A DNA stretch of 64,000 nucleotides from Albugo candida. Its lineage: Eukaryota > Oomycota > Peronosporomycetes > Albuginales > Albuginaceae. Below, piece by piece: positions 43,101-52,418 of the stretch. Numbering within the stretch: position 1 is the stretch's first letter; each line of letters starts with the position of its first letter. The notes below the pieces were generated by a model, which did no database searches, was not told where the DNA came from, and was given only the letters and a program-made list of their open reading frames with translations. The position numbers were made by a program, and so were the translations under genes. The stretch is from assembly GCA_905220665.1 (NCBI GenBank), contig CAJNAR010000028.1:144332-208331 (forward strand), written 5' to 3'.

Positions 43101-43476
43101 TTGTTTTGTTGTCATTCTATCGGATAGCACAGTCAACTGTGATTTCTTGACGGATCAGCTCGCGTTTGCTGAAGACAAAGCAAAACCGATTTTTCCAATC
43201 ATTTTGAATAAGATCGAAGTTGGCTTGGACAAGAATTACACGTTGGCTCGCACGGAACTGTATCATTTCATTATGAATGGGCTTGGTTTCAAATCAAGCT
43301 TACAAAACTTGTTAACTGGATTGATGACGCACTACATTGCAGCAAATAGTCTCAACGACGACATTTCTGAGATCCTAGGCAAATCATATGCTACGCCAAC
43401 ACTGATGGGAAACGGGTTCACGGAATCATATTCCATACTTGAAGAGCATTCGATTCTGGGCGCTTTGTCGGAGTGA
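40129..43476 (+). CDS. Multi-pass membrane protein with ankyrin repeats and two C-terminal TIR domains
   Basis: Single-exon 1,115-residue protein. Residues 1-100 are polar. Residues about 108-126, 163-182, 217-240 and 248-275 are hydrophobic and look like four membrane helices. From about residue 370 to 720 there are around eight ankyrin repeats (PLHCAVTSGQSEAVRWLLQH, TPLHWAVVNNAKNVVEILLH, TPLHWAARLNHAEIISCLLS). TIR 1 starts at residue 736 (DVMISYTHTHIEFAKKLRKS) with a BB-loop-like DPSGIGGGTIWRAEIARGI and ESDWCLKELALAK, where E810 is at the position of the TIR NADase catalytic glutamate. TIR 2 starts at about 932 (FVFISHGDKHARFVDRLSRA) and has NCDFLTDQLAFAE, with Q1010 at that position. TIR domains either scaffold signalling or cleave NAD+. 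The ligand, pathway and membrane are unknown. I know no described system with this order; immune or cell-death-like signalling is inference only. Confidence 0.85.
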   Translation: MAMSLYIDAKTPIIHENASENHSTRSHEARTHEIHAQASDHYAATGLQQRDTARRPVYSRRNAVRYRESSPLSSDNNFELLGKEPHVQKYLVARSYRQNSYFATKLHHFSIILTTIMACAVCFYYLHNDKSIVLNQEWPTQHGFRLTDPKRFYTFQATGCESMIGFAALTYHTFPALLILGLPGSGLRLFEPFHRQQGYQESRTRVKLKRKLMFQVCEMVGVLVFLFSFVLFLFFWYMVFRHAAFSCPILSVHVYCFLAFLCFIAIFVELCLFARYREHIKMTLGAFKESDQTGNVRHLFGKTERKTSTSTSTRALIHACRNRIFRATRSGDSAELERAIVYAKERLPDFPSRYYGNVVIYLTFFSLSEKNPMHMAAYNGHVEAMKLLLSYGFDVNAFDKFSRVRFSTGDLFWYFAQFFVSKPVDVEQDQAVSVLKSTLVSPLHCAVTSGQSEAVRWLLQHGADANLVAVSSYRSERVPPIFLADHPEIVRILIEHGANILMVPDPGHMNTVTVLQMAYMRSDRAVEHELEEHGGDVALTPFHAAAALDDVVAVRKFIRDGIDVNCLGEQGYLGMNRRTPLHWAVVNNAKNVVEILLHSNADPNFQDVRGRTPLHWAARLNHAEIISCLLSYDANVNIVDQDAMTPLICAAFGRNVGRELFTDLVNKGANINYALPTTGDTALHIAIRCENKNTALAILASGGMILTLNREGVRPIDCTTSTKFQYEVKQAAGHRDVMISYTHTHIEFAKKLRKSLEDNHVTTWLDLMDPSGIGGGTIWRAEIARGITNAALVVCILAEDYAESDWCLKELALAKQVGTPILAVSTENVTIGEDLQVYLYTRQMIPFEPAIIATKRNILNSRLIEYEYDEFQYANQFRLLLDGVRDEIEKNRKNVLCRNMRLQQNANNSTIVTMMQNRMPNKVHVDASMGSNQFVFISHGDKHARFVDRLSRALTEKKVLCYVDRYVSNISESGDVADRIHAAKEAILKCSCFVVILSDSTVNCDFLTDQLAFAEDKAKPIFPIILNKIEVGLDKNYTLARTELYHFIMNGLGFKSSLQNLLTGLMTHYIAANSLNDDISEILGKSYATPTLMGNGFTESYSILEEHSILGALSE

Positions 43477-43564
43477 GAATAGAATACCTACCTTGGAAAT
43501 TCGGATCGCTGTGCGAAACAGGCTCGCGCTTTGTGACGAAGTCGATCGCCGACTTTGCTGGGGT

Positions 43565-46080
43565 TTACGCCAAATAGTGATACATTCGACGATCATTCAC
43601 ACTACGCTGGAGATAATCTCGCTCAATGAGGCTTTCGATACGCAATTTGATTAGCTGAGGAGATGGTGTGAATCGTCCGGTCATTTGCCTCACAACTTCA
43701 GCAATCAAATGACTATGTTCCATATGTCTTCTTGCCTTCATCACTCGGACAATCACTGCTTCTACCGTACAAAAAAACACAATCAGCGGTTAAGAAAACA
43801 GGCAGAGTCAATGGATTGGCATCAAAATTCGAATCACTGAAAGGATATAAATGCTTTCGATCTTCAGCAACTGTTGCTGGAAGTTGAGTTTGATCAATTT
43901 GCTTCTCATCGCCACCGTAGACAGCATTCAGCATCAAAGATGTCTCTTTCTGCGAAATCAATGGAATACGGACACGATAGAGTTTGCTTTGATACTCTTC
44001 GTTCAATGTGAATACATCATCAAGATCAATTCGCTTCCCTTTGGAGCTTTTTAACAAAATTCGAAACTTCGGGGTGCAAAGCGAAATCAAATGGCGTTTC
44101 AGCTCATGTTCGTGAATCTGCGTTTGCTCCAGAATCTGCTTGAACGACCAACATGTGTCCGAATTGAACATCAACAGAATATAAGCCTGATAGGTCGACA
44201 CATTGAATTCATGGATTCTGTCTCCGTTGTTTCTCTGAAAGCGTGCTCGAATATCCACAGAGCCTAATTGAGTCGCCCACGTCAGCTTCCGGCCATTATG
44301 ACGTGACACATAGAAGTTTTCAAAGCTTTCAATCAGTTGCTTTAGCTCAGCTGGCACATCTGAAATAGATGGAGGAGAAATCGGCCAGAAACCACTCGTA
44401 AGGATGTGAACATGGAGCTGTGCAGAAGTCGTATCCATATCGGCCGCTTTATCCGAAATTGGGCGTTTTGATTGTGCCTTACGATACATTCCCATGATAT
44501 CTTTTGACACGTTGATGTCTTTAAACATTCCCTCCAACTTGGAAGTGAATTGATATCCACATTCTTCTCTCAATTTGGCTATAACCATTCGTTCTGCTTC
44601 ATCACTAGCGCCACGTTCCCTCAACAATCGCCTGGCCAGAAGATTCTTATAATATTCTTCGAAAACGTCTTTATCTTGGAGATATCGAAACAATGCGATC
44701 ACCTCACTCACTTGGTTCTTTAATTCCTCTTCATATCGAGCTTTGGAACGTAATAACTCATCGAGGTAATGAGCCAAGTAGCCGGAGCAAATGCTGTTGA
44801 TATTCAGAAACGCTTCAAAGCCTCGTTTGATACTTTTATGGAATTCTGGATCTTCTTGGAAACATCGTTGCCAGAAAGTGATAAATGGCTTTCGAAGATT
44901 CAAGATCTGGTCCACAAATTGTCTTGAATCTACAGCGGTTTCCGGCTTCAATTGAGCTTGGACGTACTGCTCTCCATTATGCTTTATGTAGCCATACACA
45001 CTTTCAGTCATATTCTTTAGTGTCTGTGGAATTCGACGAAATAGGAGGTACATCCGTCGCAACGAGTCCACGTTTCCATCACGGAACATGATCCAACACC
45101 CCGAATTGACTTGATCGGTCAGAAGTTTCGCCTGTTTCTCAATCAATTCCGTCTCGACAATCCTTTTCAGCTTGTGATCGGTTGTGGAGTTTAGATAGTA
45201 AGATACCCGGAGAGCTTCTTCTTGGATCCGTTGATCGGCTTTGATGAGATACTCCCCACAAGGTGCATGATCCAAGTATCTCTGGGCTTCTTGGCGGTAG
45301 AACTCCAATGTCTCAGCAAGAAAGAATTTCTCGAACTCTTCTTCGTACACGCAGTTGGAATGGATTCCAAGCATGACCAACATACAAAGCGTGTTTTTCA
45401 TTGAAGCTCGGTCAATCAGTTCACCGTGACGTTCACATGCAATATTCTTCAGCAGAAGTGATCGAAGCCGGCTTTGGATCCTTCCATTTCGAACAACAAC
45501 TGCGAGAAAGATTAACAAAGAGCGCTGATAGATTGGAGTTTTTCGTTTTTGTGGCACGTAATTATGCTCCTACATTGACAAAATGTCATAAAATTGAAGA
45601 GTGTTGAGAACGCGTACCATATACATCAACACATCACGAATCATGGTGATGATCACTTGGTAATCATTCCATTTCTGGTTCAGAAATGCCAGTAGATTTT
45701 CATTTGGAGTCAATGCGACCTCATCGGCCAACTCTTCGCACTGTTCTGTGATCACTTGGACAACTCCATTGTAAAGCAAGTCTCCGTGCTTTTGCAGAAC
45801 AAGATGGTATGAAGACCTGTAACATCAATAATGAATTGCAAACTCTCTCCGTATCGTTTCCTTACCGAAAAAGTTCCTCAAAGGAAAGCTGACTCGCATT
45901 ATGAGCGAAGATTTCACGCATTGCGCCCCGAAGAAACTCCCAAGTCTCTTGAGCGAGCGACGCGTCCATCCCCACTCGCTGGCGGTACGGTTTGATCACT
46001 AATTTTTTCATGATTGGTTTATTAATTGCACGCAAATTGCTTCCAAAAAGCGGCAATGGCTGAATGAATTCCTTGCGCAC
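43565..46080 (-). CDS. CUL3: Cullin-3 (scaffold of BTB-CUL3-RBX1 ubiquitin ligases)
   Basis: Five or so exons. The N-terminal exon (from 46080) has MKKLVIKPYRQRVGMDASLA and ETWEFLRGAMREIFAHNASQ, then LSFEELFR. The next exon reads SSYHLVLQKHGDLLYNGVVQ and NQKWNDYQVIITMIRDVLMY, a close cullin-3 pattern ([20 protein letters not shown]...). The long central exon holds the stalk repeats and cullin homology domain (YFKNLLARRLL-like EEYYKNLLARRLLRERGASD, KLEGMFKDINVSKDIMGMYR). The C-terminus gives the neddylation winged helix VEAVIVRVMKARRHMEHSHL, with the Lys in RVMKAR as acceptor, and RIESLIERDYLQRSVNDRRM-YHYLA. In the family CUL3 links RBX1 to BTB-domain substrate receptors. Its start codon is only 38 bp from the divergent MON1 ATG. 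The first Met may be 46080 or the later MKKLV. Confidence 0.94.
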
Positions 46081-46118
46081 GAAGAAAGCGTACAGTAACG
46101 AACCGATTATTAAATAGT

Positions 46119-47590
46119 ATGGAAATTATTATATGCTCTCGATCTGGGAAGCCGATTTTTCAGTGTCAATTGCGTCAAAAGCAGCTATGCAACACGGCTA
46201 CAGTGGATGGTGAATCAGTGGAGAGTCGCTACTCTTCCGCTGCATTCGTTTCTTCGATGCAAGGGCTTTTAGATTTTGTTTTTTGTACTCAAAAGCAGAA
46301 GCTACAAGTCATCGAGACAGAGACTTTTGTGGCTCGATTTATTACCACAGATGAATTGAGCTTTGCAGTACTGCTCACAAAGAGATGTTTTGAGATCACG
46401 CTGACATGGTCATGCGTTGAGCGTTTATTTGATCTCCTACATGGCTTTATTCAGCTCATTCTGACTCGAAAAGGCCTCGAAATTCTCAAAAGCAGCCCTG
46501 AGTACGATCTACGTAGTCTTCTGACCAACACAGAAAATATCATGGAGCGAATTGCCTATCTCTGGTTCACATCCATCACAGTGCGAGTGAAAAGTCTCGG
46601 ATTTGAGAGTTTACGACTTGCGTCAAAGTTGCGATCACGCATCACAGAAGCACTGACGCCACGCCATTCATCGGCGGAGGAATCATTCCATTTCCTTTGT
46701 GGGCTACTACTCAGTGATGAGAAACTTGTTTGTATCGTACATCCACGAAAAGATCTTTTTCACATGAGTCTCGATGGTACTCAGCTTCTTTTACTGTGAT
46801 CTTTAGCAATTAATTTGTTCTTGCGCTTTAGATCTGACGCTACTGGTCACGTTCGTCTACCACAGCAAAAGCTTCCGAAATTCGGAATCATGGACACCTG
46901 TTTGCCTCCCATCTTTCAATCCAAAGTATGTCCCGCCTCCATCTACACTCCCCATACGCTTTGAATCATGAGTGCTGAACTAGCGGATTCCTACACGCTT
47001 ATGTATTCTTTTTCGACAAAGATACATCGCTTGTCTTATTGAGCAGTTGTCCCCTTCCATCGCAATTTCATGTTTTTCAGGCTGAGCGACACCGAATATC
47101 TTCTCTGTTGGATGAAATGGACGCATTCAAGGCTCTTGACAATTCCATGCAAGAATATCAAACATGGTGGTTGCAAGAGCAAATGCGGCAGAATGGGTTA
47201 CTCCATTTTGTGTACAAAAACGAGCAAACCGGTGAATGTGTCGTATCGCCTTGGATGTCCCCCTTTGAGTCACTTGGTGAGACATTTAATATAACGCATC
47301 TCGATCGCTATACTAAACTCCACCAACGCATGGGTTTCAAAGAAGGTGCGCCACAAGAATTACAGAAAAGTCAATTGATCGGGAAAGCCGTTGGTTTGGA
47401 TGCATCCAACGCACATTCCATGGTGTTGAATGATCCACATACGTTAGTTGTAGGCTTACAAAGTCAGGACAGTCGTGTGTACGCGACATTCGATGCTCTG
47501 TACGACATCTCAGATGCCGAGAATGTTTGTAAGGATCTTTGTCTTCGACTTAAGCAGGACATTATGTTGATGTCTGCCACATTAATTTAA
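46119..47590 (+). CDS. MON1: Vacuolar fusion protein MON1 homologue
   Basis: Three exons. Exon 1: MEIIICSRSGKPIFQCQLRQ, SSAAFVSSMQGLLDFVF, a longin-like fold, the family hallmark SSPEYDLRSLLTNTENIMER, and ESFHFLCGLLLSDEKLVCIV. An intron near 46801-46830 leads to the family block ESWTPVCLPSFNPKGFLHAY (split by another intron at about 46928-46983). The last exon continues YVFFFDKDTSLVLLSS, then a third longin-like domain ending KDLCLRLKQDIMLMSATLI. In the family MON1 with CCZ1 (and Bulli/RMC1) is the GEF for Rab7 in endosome-to-vacuole maturation and autophagosome fusion. This copy looks short at the N-terminus because it lacks the acidic leader of yeast and animal MON1. Functionally it fits with ATG16 at 16.3 kb. 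Confidence 0.85.
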
Positions 47591-48099
47591 GAGAAGCATG
47601 TAATATCGATACACGTCGCGGAATGCCCCCGTGCCAAGATCGCCTCTTCTATCGCATTGTTTCGATACCCTAACCTGTGCTCGGAATGTACCATGCAATA
47701 TTCGTCACAATCTGGCTTTATAAAAGAACGGCAAATGTCTCGAGTACCTCGCACCTCCTTTAGTACCGTACCTACACGCGTAGTCATCCATGGTGGGTAC
47801 CATTGGTACGTGCCAGCATGGCCTTTAATACTAACTCCAAGTGTACCAATTCGGCGTCGAGACAACCGTGCCACAAGAGGGTACCTCGAGGTCTTTTCGC
47901 GTGCAACATTCAAGCTTCGCCCCACTGGCGGCTCTTCTCTATCCCACATTATCACAAACGGCACAGCATGCTGCGTACATTCCCATATCCCATGTATCAT
48001 TGATTCTGAATCCTAAGCCTTATTAACCCTTTTGCATTAATCGAACCTGTTCGACAGCGAAACGCATTCGATTTTGCATACAAACATCAAGTCAAGCTG
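47591..48099. other. Intergenic region, no feature recognised
   Basis: About 500 bp between MON1 and the RWP-RK gene, both on the plus strand. It should hold the MON1 terminator and the next promoter. A run of GT/AC-rich imperfect inverted repeats (47780-47830, around GGTGGGTACCATTGGTACG) was seen but has no assigned role. Confidence 0.35.
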
Positions 48100-49035
48100 A
48101 TGAACTCGACCGGGTCAGACTATGGAACCAATGAACAAAGTCTTTCCACTGCAACATCTGATAAAGATCGGTACGAACAATGCACACAGTACGAGCATTC
48201 GGAGCTACAAGAATCAGCATGCACATTGAGGTCAAAGAAGCGAAGATTGATTCGCAACATGGAGGTGGCACAATGGAATGAAGCTGATGATGGATACCAT
48301 TCTAGCACGTCTTCTGATGCGACACATATAAATACCCTTACCAATATGTCCAATTTGGAACACTTGGCCGTTGCATCAAATGCATTTATTGCAACACAGA
48401 GCTTTCAAGAAGAGGAAGAAAAAGAATATGCAACTGGAGAACAATCGATGGGAAGGGCATTTCGACTGGAAAAGGGCGCTGCTGCGGCTCAATACATCAC
48501 AGTCGATATGCTGCGACCGCATTTTGACAAGCCGCTAAATGATGTTGCAAAGATTTTTGGGATTTGCTCGACTCTGATGAAAAAAGTCTGTCGCCGCTTA
48601 CAAATTCGCAAATGGCCATATCGTCAAATCTTATCGTTACGGAGGAGCGTCGTGTCGATGAAGAAGCAAGTTGATTACTTTGACGGTGAGCGGAAAGTGG
48701 TCTACAGCGATCAAATGAATAAGCAACAAAGGAAGTTGGATCATTTGTTGCGTACGGGGAATGCGCTGGAGGAAAGTGGTGGATGCTCACGACTTACCAA
48801 TAGTGAACAGTATCGACTTCCACGGTATATTGAAACCACAACTCACTCCGTAAACCAAGAAAGTCTCACTCATCAGTCAGCTTATGGAACCGCATCCGCT
48901 TTACTGAACAATGAGAGTGAGGTGCGGCCAATATTACCTTCAATTTCGTACTTGCTTAACAGACAGCATCACGATAACAGCAGTGATGAACCGGATTCGG
49001 TACCGTTTCCATTACATAGTGATCATACATTTTAG
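48100..49035 (+). CDS. RWP-RK domain transcription factor-like protein
   Basis: Single-exon 311-residue protein. Residues about 134-195 form the RWP-RK domain: ITVDMLRPHFDKPLNDVAKI, FGICSTLMKKVCRRLQIRKW and PYRQILSLRRSVVSMKKQVD. It follows the family pattern (I-T-L-x2-L..F..P...AA..L..C.T.LK..CR..GI.RWP.RK), with R-K-W-P-Y-R in place of R-W-P-x-R-K. The flanks are Ser/Glu-rich and a coiled tail follows (MNKQQRKLDHLLRTGN). RWP-RK factors regulate nitrogen responses and gametogenesis in green plants and are expanded in oomycetes; the target genes here are unknown. The start at 48100 is the first in-frame Met. Confidence 0.88.
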   Translation: MNSTGSDYGTNEQSLSTATSDKDRYEQCTQYEHSELQESACTLRSKKRRLIRNMEVAQWNEADDGYHSSTSSDATHINTLTNMSNLEHLAVASNAFIATQSFQEEEEKEYATGEQSMGRAFRLEKGAAAAQYITVDMLRPHFDKPLNDVAKIFGICSTLMKKVCRRLQIRKWPYRQILSLRRSVVSMKKQVDYFDGERKVVYSDQMNKQQRKLDHLLRTGNALEESGGCSRLTNSEQYRLPRYIETTTHSVNQESLTHQSAYGTASALLNNESEVRPILPSISYLLNRQHHDNSSDEPDSVPFPLHSDHTF

Positions 49036-50657
49036 CAGTAAGATCCACTCGCACCCCTGTAAGGTAATATAACTGCAAAGCGTGCGCGAGTTACTATCTA
49101 GTGTAAAAAGTATCTCAATTAAGTCACGTCGCACCACCACAAAGTCTACTCATGAGTGGGTGCAGCGTTTAGCACCTCAATGTGTCTCCCTGAGACGTTA
49201 GCTCTTCCACCCTGATGTTACAATTATAGTAGGAATGAGTCATGTCATTATGACTGATACTATGCGGCAAGGAAGAATGCTGATTTATCTCATCAGTGAG
49301 GGTTAACTAACCCTTCTTTGCAAGTCTGAATCCCTCTTTCCGTCATGTTGTAATGAGTCAACTTTTCGACATAATGTAGAAGGTGAGTGAAATAGTTTTC
49401 GTATTTCGAATACCGATATTCATTGACCTCTATAAATAGTCGTCATGTATTCATTCTCTATACCGCTACCCTCCTACGACTCACACGCGATATTGGACAA
49501 TTTCAATAGGCAACCGTCATTAGGAGTGACTCAATAACTCAAAAAACTCATATAACTAGTCGCTATGGCGTTCTCAAGCACATAAGCTGTCGTGTCTACA
49601 CCGTCGAGAGCTGAACTCACATATCTATAGAATACATCTCAAAGTAAACGAACTCGGACGAATTTATTACGATAGAGAGATGAAAGTTTGTCCAAGTGGA
49701 CATGGGACACAGAAGTGTCCTCATCAGGACTCAATACTCGCTCTACCAAATCATCGAAAATCCTCATACCATCTACGTGCACCAAACCTGTACATTCGAA
49801 TTCACACTCTACAGCCTTTGAAAAACTCACATTCACTTGACAACTCGCGAGTCTATGAGAAATCGTTTCGTTATATCACGTACGTGACGGTATGTGTTTC
49901 CTATTTCTGCCATTGAGATCGAACTCGGTAGGATTAGGCAATACGCAATTGTCAAAATTCTCGCCAAACTTTTACGCGGCGTTTGAATAAATTCGGCAGT
50001 GGACCGAGGCTTCGGAAGCGAAATGAACGAGATAGGATAGACTACTGCTAAAGGTAGAGCGCGTTTCCCATAAAGTGAGCAGGACACGTGATCGCATGAG
50101 TCATAAGGATAAGACGTAGCTTTAGAACGAGAAATAACGAATATGCGAGATCGAGACTGTGAATTCATTTCTTTCGATTGCATACAAACAAATATTTAAA
50201 CTGTCGATATAGTGGTACAATAATTCATGCCAAATGACTTTACATCTCATACTGAAATCTTCCCAAAGCGTGTATGAGATCGTGCGACTCGATTTATTTT
50301 TGGGCTTTTCGTCGTCTGATTATTTTGAGATTGTCAGCATGTATTGGTATAGCATCACCTTCTATGGTATATCGATTCACGTAGGTATATTCCGATACAG
50401 CATTTCGTTTCTCACAATCCAATTGAACAGGTATTCAGGTTTCAGAATATCAATCGCATAGGTTGCGCAAGTGTTTTATGATCTTTTCGCCAAGATCCAA
50501 AACATATTTTGGGGTTCAAGAATGAAAATGCGACAACGATTATACCCTCAGTAAAGTCTCACTTTGCATTTTCACATCGACATCGCAATTTGTTTGCATT
50601 CATAACACAACAAACCGTTCTAAACCGCGGTACATCTTCACAAGTGCTTTCACGACC
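49036..50657. other. Long intergenic region, no gene supported
   Basis: About 1.6 kb with erratic composition. Two minus-strand ORFs (49639-49836 and 49833-50183, 65 and 116 codons) abut, but no domain, signal peptide or clear intron joins them. A near-palindrome GGGTTAACTAACCC lies at about 49302-49315. I see no RNA gene or mobile-element ORF. Confidence 0.4.
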
Positions 50658-51583
50658 ATGAACATTACCACAGCTTACAAAAATAGCTTTAGTGTGATTC
50701 CAATGCGTTCCAAAAGAAATGTATGCGCTGTTCGCAAAGGTAAGCTATCTATTCCCCATGCATTCGCCACAGTATCACTAACCGCACACTTGTAGTAATC
50801 TTTCTTGGCGATCGTAATGTTGGCAAAACAAGCCTCCTGTTATCCATGGTGAGCGGAAAAGGAGTTGTGGACGCGGCCAAATCAGAACTCATCGGAACTG
50901 ATTATTTGTATAAAGTCGCCGAGTGTAACCAACAGGTGCCTATCAAAGTGCAATTGTGGGATTCTGCGGGTCAGGATCGACATGGACCAGAAGGATTGAG
51001 TCGAACATATCTGCGTCACGCTCACGGTGCAGTTCTTGTGTATGATGTGACGGATCGACAGTCAATGCTCAAGGTATTTCAGTGGACCAGCACTTTACTC
51101 CGAGAGTATCAGAATCAGCCTTTTACGCTCCTTCTTGTTGCCAATAAGACAGACTGTCCCCGATGTAAACGCATTATAACCACAGAGGAGGGACAACGAA
51201 TTGCTTATGGTATTGGAGCACAGTATGTTGAGTGTTCGGCCACGAATGCTGCTCTCACACAAAACGCATTTAACCGATTAGCCGAAAATTTGAATTCTTC
51301 TCACATTTGGAGACAAAACGGATTGAGAGCGGTTACGGCTTTGTGGCTCGCTTCGATAAATAGCAAAGTGTGTCCATTGGGCTCTTTCCATACACGTTCG
51401 CAATCCAATTTGAGAGACGACATGCCGGTACCATACGCTCGAAGGCATTCGATTAATTGTCCGGAAATGGTGACCAAAGTGCCTTCTCGGTTGATGAAGT
51501 TTGCCCGTACGTCTCCACCAAAAGTATTAGGTACAAATTTATTCTCGTTTTTTCGGCATGATTACTGCAATTTATTGTCGTAA
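50658..51583 (+). CDS. Rab-like small GTPase, unusual C-terminus
   Basis: Two exons: 50658-50739 and 50796-51583, with a 56-nt GTAAGC...TGTAG intron that splits codon V just before the P-loop. The spliced P-loop is VIFLGDRNVGKTSLL. Switch II reads QLWDSAGQDRHGPEGLSRTY, followed by AVLVYDVTDRQSMLKVFQWT, the guanine motif LLVANKTDCP and the SAK-like motif VECSATNAALTQNAF. This is the Rab fold, but TAGQE is SAGQD. The C-terminal extension of about 90 residues is Ser/Arg-rich and ends FFRHDYCNLLS, so the usual terminal CC, CXC or CAAX prenylation site is missing. In the family Rabs recruit effectors to membranes; this one either binds membranes differently or is soluble. Identity within the Rab family is unknown. 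Confidence 0.8.
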
Positions 51584-52418
51584 ATAAGCGGCTCTCGCGG
51601 TTATTAAATAATTACACGTTTTTGCCACATTTTTAGGCTTTCTATCCCGGGAATCTTGACAAATGCGATAAAGTGAAAAGTGCCTGAACCTGATGATAGT
51701 TCTAGAGTGCGGTACGGTACAGGTGTCAATAGACCAGTCTTATCAAGGCAATGAGGCGAAACGCAGACGCCACAGGTAGTACTCTTGATACACCAGATTC
51801 TCTACTACGTTACGCATCACTGTACAAGCACGAATCAAGGCGAACTTAACGATGGGAGTAATTGACTTCGAGAGCTCTTTCGAGTCATTTGATTGACTTC
51901 TTGTTACTCAGTCACTTCTAACTAAGATCATTGAGGTGCGTGTTTTGATACGAAATCGCGATCTTGTCCTACTCGTGTAGTACTTTATCCCACTGTGGGG
52001 CTGTCTACTTTTGAATATCCATTCATAATGCAGCTTGACGTTAACCTTTCTGACAACTTAATCTTCGCATTTGCGTGAGCAACTTCTTTAAGTTACAAAA
52101 CGGAAAAATAGGATGCGCCAAGTCAGTAGGAATGGAATGTTTCACCGCTTTTGGCTCCGGCAGCCACTCATATAATTTTTCCGCGGAAATGTCGCATGAC
52201 TGTGTTCCGAAGTGTGAGGTCGCTTCATTTTTCTCTGCTCAAGGCGATCTTTCGAAGCGTTCCGTAAAAAGTATGCTGAAATTGAAGAGAAGCAACTGGC
52301 TTTTATGAAACTTCCATTTTTTCTCGAATTTTATTCCTTCTCTGCACAGGATTCTGCCAGTTAGACATTTGCTTCGTACTTGTCAAGTTGATTTGGGAAC
52401 CCTTCGGCCACACTGACC
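51584..52418. other. Intergenic region, no feature recognised
   Basis: About 830 bp between two plus-strand genes. A 77-codon ORF (52075-52308) has no upstream context or domain. No RNA gene was seen. Confidence 0.35.

Noticed and set aside
47587..48000. 137-codon minus-strand ORF after MON1
   Set aside because: It overlaps the MON1 stop region and has no recognisable features; likely chance.
49302..49315. GGGTTAACTAACCC near-palindrome resembling telomere-type sequence
   Set aside because: A single short imperfect copy; no tandem repeat, so chance is the simplest reading.
49639..50183. Two abutting minus-strand ORFs that might form a small secreted protein gene
   Set aside because: No signal peptide at the N-terminus, no clear intron linking them, and no RXLR, CHXC or other effector motif seen.
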